Shown in pieces: positions 1 to 5,003 of a DNA stretch of 8,659 nucleotides. Source of the stretch: Clostridia bacterium (GTDB lineage Bacteria > Bacillota > Clostridia > Christensenellales > Borkfalkiaceae). Position 1 is the stretch's first letter. Each line of letters opens with the position of its first letter. The stretch lies in contig JAFVSF010000064.1 in assembly GCA_017503885.1 (NCBI GenBank), positions 1 to 8,659 of the forward strand, written 5' to 3'. The notes under the pieces were generated by a model. The model saw only the letters and a list, made by a program, of their open reading frames with translations, made no database searches and was not told where the DNA came from. The position numbers and the translations under genes were made by a program.

Positions 1-573
1 GGCGAGGTGGATGCGACGTGGGGTAATATCACTGACGCAGGAAAAGAGAAATTTATTTACACCTACGGAATAAAGACTGATCTTGATTTGCGAGGAGCGG
101 CTATTCCTTCTTCTCCTATCAATTATGAAGATGCAGTTTTAAATTACGTGAATATAAGTGCTCCTTATTACCTTGGTATTTTGGAACAGAACTATAAATC
201 AGCTTTGATAACCGAGATTAAAACGTTTGCTAACCCCGATAATTATCCTATTTATTTACACTGTTCGTTAGGAAGAGATAGAGCAGGAACGCTCGCCTTT
301 TTGATAAATGCTCTTTTGGGTGTAAGTGAAGAAGACTTATATAGGGATTACGAGATGTCGTTTTTCTCTGTAAACGGGTTTGCCGACGCCGCACAAGGTT
401 CAGGAAAAATCCCTGTTTTATTAAACAACTTGGATGTTTTGTACGAATATTTAATGGGGCTTGGTGGTGATACCCTTGCTGAAAATACCGAAGCGTTTAT
501 GCTTGGATATCTTGGAATTACAGAAGAAGAAATTGCTTCAATACGCAAAATTATGTTAGAAGATATAAGGTAG
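1..573 (+). CDS. Tyrosine/dual-specificity protein phosphatase-like protein, 5' end missing
   Basis: The reading frame is open to the left edge (Gly-Glu precede the first possible GTG start at 7), so this is probably the C-terminal part of a longer gene. Counting from that GTG, residues 85-95 read HCSLGRDRAGT. This is the CX5R phosphate-binding loop of cysteine phosphatases, with Cys86 as predicted nucleophile and Arg92 as phosphate-binding residue. Upstream, YGIKTDLDLRG (20-30) matches the 'GIKTxIDLR' strand typical of the Y_phosphatase3 family; the segment usually before it (Arg-Asp-x-Gly-Gly region) must lie outside the window. The helical tail (LLGVSEEDLYRDYEMS, then a C-terminal LGITEEEIASIRKIM segment) is also typical of that family. 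The family removes phosphate from protein tyrosine or from phosphoinositides; the substrate here is unknown. Oddity: the residue after the catalytic Arg is Ala where Ser or Thr is usual. A terminator follows, so it is not co-transcribed with the GH42 gene. Family assignment is confident, function less so. Confidence 0.82.
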   Translation, partial: GEVDATWGNITDAGKEKFIYTYGIKTDLDLRGAAIPSSPINYEDAVLNYVNISAPYYLGILEQNYKSALITEIKTFANPDNYPIYLHCSLGRDRAGTLAFLINALLGVSEEDLYRDYEMSFFSVNGFADAAQGSGKIPVLLNNLDVLYEYLMGLGGDTLAENTEAFMLGYLGITEEEIASIRKIMLEDIR

Positions 574-640
574 TATAGGACGTAAAATTCAACAGGCGTA
601 TTACGCTAGCGTTGCAGAAACTGAACATATTGAGATATAA

Positions 641-675
641 AAAACTGTTTTCGTGGGCGAAAACAGTTTTCTGTT
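641..675 (+). terminator. Intrinsic terminator after the phosphatase gene
   Basis: A perfect 13-bp stem (641-653 pairing with 658-670) closes a 4-nt loop TGGG. The 3' arm ends in TTTT and is followed by CTGTT. The stem is rich in A:T pairs, and the run of A before it and T after it makes it look bidirectional. It sits about 70 bases after the phosphatase stop codon and 40 bases before the next promoter, so it separates the two transcription units. Confidence 0.85.
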
Positions 676-715
676 AAAATAAGGAAAAATGACATACAAA
701 TATAACTTTTTACGG

Positions 716-743
716 TTGACAGTGATTAATTTCGTGATATAAT
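716..743 (+). promoter_or_regulatory. Housekeeping sigma promoter for the GH42 gene
   Basis: The -35 box TTGACA (716-721) and -10 box TATAAT (738-743) both match consensus exactly, with a 16-bp spacer. A TG dinucleotide one base before the -10 (735-736) makes it an extended -10 promoter. Transcription should start near 750, giving a leader of roughly 45 bases before the GH42 start at 795. Such a strong core promoter suggests either high constitutive expression or control by a repressor; a palindrome lies over the expected start site. Confidence 0.9.
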
Positions 744-746
744 ATT

Positions 747-759
747 ATTAAAGTTTAAT
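747..759. promoter_or_regulatory. Palindrome over the GH42 transcription start, possible operator
   Basis: ATTAAA-G-TTTAAT is a perfect 13-bp inverted repeat beginning four bases after the -10 box, where a repressor would block initiation. It contains only A and T apart from the central base, so chance occurrence in AT-rich DNA is quite possible. No regulator can be assigned. Confidence 0.3.
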
Positions 760-780
760 TTTTATTTATGTCACGCACAC

Positions 781-788
781 GGGGGAAG
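781..788 (+). promoter_or_regulatory. Ribosome binding site that fixes the GH42 start
   Basis: The G-rich stretch GGGGGAAG ends six bases before the ATG at 795. The in-frame ATG at 768 has only AT-rich sequence before it and no Shine-Dalgarno match. The shorter start is therefore preferred, and the nine extra residues (MSRTRGKKI) are unlikely to be translated. Confidence 0.75.
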
Positions 789-794
789 AAAATT

Positions 795-2837
795 ATGTTG
801 TTTGAAGAAATTATTCATGGTACGCAGTATTATCGTTCTCCAACTCCTTTAGAAGATGAGTGGGAAGGGGATATTCAAAACTTAAAAGATTACAATCTCG
901 ATGCTATGCAAATTAGAATTAATTGGCGTAATAATGAGATAAGAGAAGGAGAATATGATTTTTCCGACGTGGATCGATTGATGGATCTTGCTGAAAAAAA
1001 TGGACGCAAGGTCATGATAAAGTTTTTACTTGAATGTGCTCCTCAATACGTTTTCGATAAATATGACGGCGTGCGTATCGGACCAAAGGGCGAAAGGCTA
1101 AGAGGGGGATATCACGGGGCGTTTTTCGGTGGGTGGAAACCATGTTTTGTAAATCCTATGGTAAAAGCGTCAGCTGAAAAATTCGTAGATAAGGTTGTTG
1201 AAAGATATCATAAGCGAGATAGCATTATTCTTTGGAACGTTTGGAACGAGCCGAGAAATCGTCCTATTGAAGAGTGTTTTTGTGAGCATTGTCGTAAAGG
1301 CTTTGGAAAATATCTTAAAGGTAAATTTGGCACGATAGAGCGATTGAATAAACATTATGGTGCAACGGAAGAGTCTTTTGAAATGATTAATTTGCCTGCG
1401 ATGGCGCATGGTTATTGGGATATTTTCGAGTTTAAAAAATATAAAGCCGGTCAATGTATGTATGATATGCTACGTTTTGTATACGACGGTATTCGTAAAT
1501 ATGACAAGACACGTCCTATTATGTCGCACGTTGGCTTTACTTCGGGATTCCAACTCAGTCTAACGGATATGTGTGATGATTTCACAGCACGTGACGCAGT
1601 AGATTTTTGGGGTACGTCTATTCCTTGTGATACGCAAATGCAAACTCCTGAAGCAAGGCTTGATATTCAAATGCTTGGCGATTTCGTGCGTTCAGTGGAT
1701 AAAAATTATTTCTTCCATGAGATTTATCCAAGTCTTGGTACGTTCATTAAATATGACACGCCTTTTGATATGGAGTTTAAGTTGTATAGTGCACTTGGTG
1801 CAGGTGCAAAAGGTATGGTTTACTGGCAATATAGGTCGGAGCGAGTTGGCTTTGAATCCGATTGCTCAGGAATTATGTATATGGATGGTTCACCAAGAGA
1901 AGTTGCTTATACTGTAAGAGATTTTGGGGAAGCGTTAAAGGAGCAGAAAGACTTTTTGTCGGGGTGTGAGGCAGAACAAGCAGAGATGGCAATCGTGTTC
2001 GACTTTGATTGCTTATTGATGTCTACGATAGAAGACAGTTGTGGTGCTGACTATACGTTCGACTGGTGTAATCCTCAATTCCATTACAGAAATGCACACG
2101 CAGGTATGTATAGATTGATGCGAAATACCAATCGCAAGGTCGATTATCTTGGTGCTCTCGACTATAAAAGATTTAGCGACTATAAAGTGCTGTATTTCCC
2201 ATACTACTGTATGATTAAGCCTGAAATCAAAGAGGCTTTAGAAACTTTCATCAAAGAGGGTGGAACGGTAATTGCAGACGAAGGCTTTGGTCTTCGTACG
2301 GGCAATACGTGGATGCAACCTTATGACGTTGATTTTAAACCGGTATTAAATGCAAGAATGCGTCATAGAAGGCTTAACTCTGGAGCAACCGTTTCTTATA
2401 AAGGCAAAACTGGTTTAGTTAGACCGTTTAAGACGCAGTATCTCACCGAGGACGGAGAGGTTTTGGCTTGCTTTGACGACGGAACGCCTGCACTTAGAAA
2501 AATTGAATATGGAAAAGGAAAATTTTATTTCTTTGGTTTCTCGATTGGTTATGGATATTATATGGACGGTGCAGATATATGGAAGGATATCGTCGGTGAT
2601 ATATTAAAAGAAGCGGGGGTTAATTGTTACAAATATTCAGACGTTACGGGCGGATTGTATGAAAAACGCCTCGTGAACGGAGATAGACAAATGATTATTT
2701 TGCAAAATGCACCGGACGAGATTAAGACGGTGCAAATAGAAGAAGAAATCATTTGGGCATCTAAGCAGTGTGAAGCTAACGTTGTTTCTATACAACCTAA
2801 AGGAACAACGAGATTGATTGTCAAAGTTTCACGCTAG
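795..2837 (+). CDS. Glycoside hydrolase family 42 beta-galactosidase, cytoplasmic
   Basis: This 680-residue protein has the GH42 layout: a TIM-barrel catalytic domain (about 1-385), a trimerisation domain (about 390-590) and a short C-terminal beta domain. GH42 enzymes cleave terminal beta-galactosyl residues with retention. Visible motifs (numbered from the ATG at 795): NVWNEP with Glu152 as predicted acid/base; FFHEIYPS with Glu309 as probable nucleophile; CFCEHC (Cys161, 163, 166), which with Cys117 in the WKPCFVNP segment matches the structural zinc-site pattern known in Thermus GH42; and a VYWQYRSERVGFES segment near 341-354. Length is normal for the family. No signal peptide or membrane segment is present, so it should act on imported sugar. 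The start was chosen from the GGGGGAAG Shine-Dalgarno sequence; an ATG 27 bases upstream lacks one. The gene ends in tandem stops (TAG TAA) and appears to be transcribed alone. Members with other beta-glycoside preferences exist, so the exact substrate is open. Confidence 0.93.
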   Translation: MLFEEIIHGTQYYRSPTPLEDEWEGDIQNLKDYNLDAMQIRINWRNNEIREGEYDFSDVDRLMDLAEKNGRKVMIKFLLECAPQYVFDKYDGVRIGPKGERLRGGYHGAFFGGWKPCFVNPMVKASAEKFVDKVVERYHKRDSIILWNVWNEPRNRPIEECFCEHCRKGFGKYLKGKFGTIERLNKHYGATEESFEMINLPAMAHGYWDIFEFKKYKAGQCMYDMLRFVYDGIRKYDKTRPIMSHVGFTSGFQLSLTDMCDDFTARDAVDFWGTSIPCDTQMQTPEARLDIQMLGDFVRSVDKNYFFHEIYPSLGTFIKYDTPFDMEFKLYSALGAGAKGMVYWQYRSERVGFESDCSGIMYMDGSPREVAYTVRDFGEALKEQKDFLSGCEAEQAEMAIVFDFDCLLMSTIEDSCGADYTFDWCNPQFHYRNAHAGMYRLMRNTNRKVDYLGALDYKRFSDYKVLYFPYYCMIKPEIKEALETFIKEGGTVIADEGFGLRTGNTWMQPYDVDFKPVLNARMRHRRLNSGATVSYKGKTGLVRPFKTQYLTEDGEVLACFDDGTPALRKIEYGKGKFYFFGFSIGYGYYMDGADIWKDIVGDILKEAGVNCYKYSDVTGGLYEKRLVNGDRQMIILQNAPDEIKTVQIEEEIIWASKQCEANVVSIQPKGTTRLIVKVSR

Positions 2838-2852
2838 TAATTATGTTAAAAT

Positions 2853-2890
2853 GGCTCTATCACAACTCGTGACTGATATTTAAAGGTTTA
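2853..2890 (+). repeat. Left terminal inverted repeat of the palindromic element
   Basis: Against the reverse complement of 3123-3162, the shared blocks are GGCT, TCACA, TGACTGAT and ATTTAAAGG followed by TTA. The two copies differ by a few substitutions, one single-base gap and a 3-base insertion in the right copy. Confidence 0.75.
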
Positions 2891-3004
2891 TCTACTTCGC
2901 ACACCTTCGTTTACTGTTTCGCCCTCAAAACCTTGGTGACCAACAAGGTCTACCAAGTCTTTTTGGGCTCACGAGCCTTGGTGTGCTCGTATCTAAGCCT
3001 TTAA
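2882..3004 (+). repeat. Hairpin arm 1 of a tandem pair with 129-nt period
   Basis: The arm opens with AAAGGTTTATCTACTTCGCA and closes with TGCTCGTATCTAAGCCTTTAA. Predicted pairings, from outside in: GCACACC (2899-2905) with GGTGTGC (2980-2986); TCGT (2907-2910) with ACGA (2971-2974); GCCC (2921-2924) with GGGC (2965-2968); AAAA with TTTT; CTTGGT (2932-2937) with ACCAAG (2952-2957); and GACC (2938-2941) with GGTC (2947-2950) around the loop AACAA (2942-2946). The opening AAAGGTTTA can also pair with the closing TAAGCCTTT. Confidence 0.65.
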
Positions 3005-3011
3005 CAAGTTG

Positions 3012-3133
3012 AAAGCTTATATACTTCGCAATACTAGTCTTTTTACGGCTTTTTGCAATTCCGATTACCAACAAGGTAATTCCCTTGCAAAAATCTCGCA
3101 AAAATCCCGTCTTGCTCGTATCTAACCCTTTAA
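3012..3133 (+). repeat. Hairpin arm 2 of a tandem pair with 129-nt period
   Basis: It shares with arm 1 the opening TACTTCGCA, the apical ACCAACAAGGT and the closing TGCTCGTATCTAA-C-CCTTTAA (20 of 21 bases), at the same relative positions (offsets 128-129). Its own stems are ATTACC (3064-3069) with GGTAAT (3075-3080) around the loop AACAA (3070-3074); TTTTTGCAA (3050-3058) with TTGCAAAAA (3085-3093); and ACGG (3045-3048) with CCGT (3107-3110). The stem sequences are unrelated to those of arm 1, yet the fold is similar. A second GCAAAAA at 3098-3104 allows an alternative register. Confidence 0.65.
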
Positions 3134-3162
3134 ATTTAATCAGTCATACGTGTGACATAGCC
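3123..3162 (-). repeat. Right terminal inverted repeat of the palindromic element
   Basis: This is the partner of 2853-2890 and includes TTTAAAT, ATCAGTCA and TGTGACATAGCC. Its GTGACA (3152-3157) resembles a -35 box reading toward the transporter operon. Confidence 0.75.
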
Positions 3163-3179
3163 TTTAAAATTATTTTAAT
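3152..3179 (+). promoter_or_regulatory. Candidate promoter of the transporter operon
   Basis: GTGACA (3152-3157) matches five of six -35 bases and TTTAAT (3174-3179) five of six -10 bases, with a 16-bp spacer, the same as in the GH42 promoter. The start point would fall near 3186, leaving a leader of about 20 bases with an AAGGGG Shine-Dalgarno at 3192-3197. The -35 lies inside the right end of the palindromic element. A weaker alternative is TTGCTC (3112-3117) with TTTAAT (3135-3140), spacer 17. Confidence 0.45.
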
Positions 3180-3193
3180 TTGAAAAATTAAAA
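3173..3193. promoter_or_regulatory. Palindrome at the operon start, possible operator or leader hairpin
   Basis: TTTTAATTT and AAATTAAAA form a perfect 9-bp inverted repeat around GAA. It overlaps the candidate -10 box and start point and ends directly before the GGGG of the Shine-Dalgarno sequence. It could be a regulator site or a weak AU-only hairpin next to the ribosome site. The composition is pure A/T in the arms, so chance is a fair explanation. Confidence 0.3.
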
Positions 3194-3205
3194 GGGGATA
3201 TTATT

Positions 3206-4945
3206 ATGAAAAAACTTACAACTATGATTTTAGCACTTACGATAGCTTCTGCAACAATGTTTGCAAGCTGTGGTAATCCAACTGCAAGCAGTAGTGACAA
3301 TTCTGCAAACAGTGGCATCACACCAGGTACGGAAAACTCTATTACGGTAGATCCGTTGACGTTAGAAGGCTTGAACGAAAATTATCTTCCTGTAAAAGAT
3401 AAAATTTCTCAGATGCAAGGAGCAATCGATATAGCAATTGTATTTGATGATACTTTAGATGGTTGGAAGGCTCTTGCAGACGAGTATATGCGTTTACATC
3501 AAAACGCAGTAGCCGTTTCTTTGATTTCTAACTATTCTGCTTCAACGTATACTGAAAAAGCAACGCAAGAAATCTCCGACGAAAATACCGAATGGGATAT
3601 TGTACAAGGTAACGTAATCAACGCTGAACTTTGGGAGACTCGTTTCTATAATATGCAAGCGGCTGTTTATGGAAAAAATGCTTATGCAGGCAATAAACAG
3701 TGGACAGACGTTTTGAGCGAAGATGCTTATATCACTGACAAATCAGGACAAAACACACACTGTTATATTATGAACAGTATCAACCTTAATACCGGTTGGT
3801 TTGTCAACGAGGTTGCACTTGAAAAAGCTTACAATGCAGGTTATCGTAATGCAAACGGCGAAAAGGATTATCCTAAGACGTGGCAAGACATTATCAACCT
3901 TTGCGAATACTTTGTAGACCTTGGTTATCCATCGCCTTTAGGAATTTCGTTAGATGAAGATTCTATAAAGAGTTCTCAATTTACTTGGCTTCTTCGTGTA
4001 TACGGAGACTACTATTATAGAAATGAATACGATAAACTTTCTACAAATGAAGACTATTCTGTTGATCTTACCGATCCAAATCCAGAAAACAACTTAAATT
4101 TCAACCTTAGTTTTAACAGGTTGCTTTCTACGATTTTAGATACAAATTCATCTTTAGGTTACGTTGGACCTACTAGTGATAAGTATAAGGATTTCTTGTC
4201 AAAGTTAGGACAAATGAAGCCATATCTTAATAAGGCGGCAGCAACTATTTCTTTTGACGGCATGCGTGACGCTTTCTTAACTCAAACAAAGGAAACAGAT
4301 CCACAAATTTTACTTGATTTCGTTGGTTCTGGTATATTGTTCGGAAATGCAGAAAGAACCGAATTTAGAGCAGGTTTATTTGATTATCCTACAATGGTAA
4401 ACGACTTCGTTCCTGAAGGAACACTTACTCGTGACGTAGGTGGTAACGGTGGATATCTTTCTGTTGTAAAGCATAGTGCAGAGCAAAACAGACTCAACCT
4501 TGATTTCTTAAAGTTTGTTATGTCTCCATACGGACAAACTATTTACTACAACGCATTGTCTAAAAATGCAAATTTTGCTCCTCAAGGGCTTACGACTGTT
4601 AAAAACGAGCTTATTCAAGTTCCTAGCCAATGGGCAGCCTTTTTCAATAATGAAGCAGTAACATTCACTGGTCTTTCAGACTCAAATAGATATATCGGTT
4701 GGATGATTAGAGGTATGGATACCGATAACGAAGCTTCAGATGCTGCATTTACTTATTGGACAAAATATTTAATTGGTACTGGTTCGGATGCTCTTTCTCT
4801 CGAGCAGTTCTCAACAAATTGGTATGACGTTTTAAAGACTTCGTTCCCTAGGGTTGCTACTTTACACGATTGGCATGAAAAATGCTATTTATTCCCTAAT
4901 TTGCCAGATGGTCAAGTTGATCACGAGGCTTTAGAAAACATGTAA
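3206..4945 (+). CDS. Extracellular sugar-binding lipoprotein of a CUT1 ABC transporter
   Basis: The 579-residue protein begins with a lipoprotein signal peptide: MKK, a hydrophobic stretch (about 6-20), then a lipobox FASC with Cys22 as the lipidated residue. A Ser/Asn/Thr-rich linker (about 25-47) follows, as expected for a protein tethered outside the membrane. The body fits the family 1 solute-binding fold: an early DGWKALADEYMRLH segment (85-98), WDIVQGN near 130, YPKTWQDIINLCEYF (222-236), and a GNGGYLSVVKHS ... LDFLKFVMSPYG segment (413-443) seen late in many sugar-binding proteins. It is longer than the usual 400-450 residues, with extra sequence after about 465. The start has an AAGGGG Shine-Dalgarno eight bases upstream. 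It would deliver an oligosaccharide to the two permeases downstream; beta-galactosides are a guess from the GH42 neighbour. Confidence 0.88.
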   Translation: MKKLTTMILALTIASATMFASCGNPTASSSDNSANSGITPGTENSITVDPLTLEGLNENYLPVKDKISQMQGAIDIAIVFDDTLDGWKALADEYMRLHQNAVAVSLISNYSASTYTEKATQEISDENTEWDIVQGNVINAELWETRFYNMQAAVYGKNAYAGNKQWTDVLSEDAYITDKSGQNTHCYIMNSINLNTGWFVNEVALEKAYNAGYRNANGEKDYPKTWQDIINLCEYFVDLGYPSPLGISLDEDSIKSSQFTWLLRVYGDYYYRNEYDKLSTNEDYSVDLTDPNPENNLNFNLSFNRLLSTILDTNSSLGYVGPTSDKYKDFLSKLGQMKPYLNKAAATISFDGMRDAFLTQTKETDPQILLDFVGSGILFGNAERTEFRAGLFDYPTMVNDFVPEGTLTRDVGGNGGYLSVVKHSAEQNRLNLDFLKFVMSPYGQTIYYNALSKNANFAPQGLTTVKNELIQVPSQWAAFFNNEAVTFTGLSDSNRYIGWMIRGMDTDNEASDAAFTYWTKYLIGTGSDALSLEQFSTNWYDVLKTSFPRVATLHDWHEKCYLFPNLPDGQVDHEALENM

Positions 4946-4961
4946 ATTAAACACTTTATTT

Positions 4962-4978
4962 AGAAGAAAAACTCTTCT
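4962..4978 (+). other. Small intercistronic hairpin between binding protein and permease
   Basis: AGAAGA (4962-4967) pairs with TCTTCT (4973-4978) around a 5-nt AAAAC loop in the 58-base gap after the binding-protein gene, followed by TT. Hairpins at this place in sugar ABC operons often protect the upstream message, giving more binding protein than permease. The stem is short and AT-rich, so its effect is uncertain. Confidence 0.35.
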
Positions 4979-5003
4979 TTAAGCAATAAAAAGAGAGAGA
5001 ACA

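Larger units (their letters stand above)
2853..3162. mobile_element. 310-bp palindromic element, MITE-like, with two internal hairpin arms
   Basis: The gap between the GH42 gene and the transporter operon is almost wholly one inverted-repeat structure. Its ends, starting GGCTCTATCACA on the left and ending TGTGACATAGCC on the right, pair over about 40 bases with a few mismatches and small bulges. Inside are two arms of about 122 bases, each folding back on itself, so a single strand can form a three-way cruciform. It has no ORF of note and no transposase. The flanking octamers GTTAAAAT (2845-2852) and TTTAAAAT (3163-3170) agree at seven of eight positions and could be a target-site duplication. 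These traits fit a non-autonomous miniature inverted-repeat element. A chromosomal structured-RNA or regulatory element is the main alternative. I do not recognise it as a named family. Confidence 0.6.

Noticed and set aside
369..384. TGTAAACGGGTTTGCC resembling a catabolite response element
   Set aside because: It lies deep inside the phosphatase coding region, far from any promoter, and departs from the consensus in its second half.
604..611. CGCTAGCG palindrome between the phosphatase gene and its terminator
   Set aside because: It is only eight bases with no partner or nearby motif, so it is expected by chance.
768..794. Upstream in-frame ATG adding nine residues to the GH42 protein
   Set aside because: There is no Shine-Dalgarno sequence before it, while GGGGGAAG is well placed for the ATG at 795; the extra residues do not resemble the usual GH42 N-terminus.
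1170..1454. Reverse-strand open frame inside the GH42 gene, and similar ones inside the phosphatase and transporter genes
   Set aside because: They run opposite to strongly supported genes, lack ribosome sites and show no recognisable protein features.
1627..1917. Same-strand second-frame open reading frame inside the GH42 gene
   Set aside because: It overlaps conserved GH42 sequence in another frame and encodes nothing recognisable.
2899..2986. Arm 1 as an ordinary intrinsic terminator for the GH42 gene
   Set aside because: The stem is long and interrupted and is followed by mixed sequence (TCGTATCTAAGCC), not a U tract. Some termination is possible but it is not the standard form.
2882..3133. 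CRISPR-like repeat/spacer array
   Set aside because: There are only two units at a 129-nt period, the conserved parts are split between ends and loop, and the intervening sequences are self-complementary stems rather than spacers.
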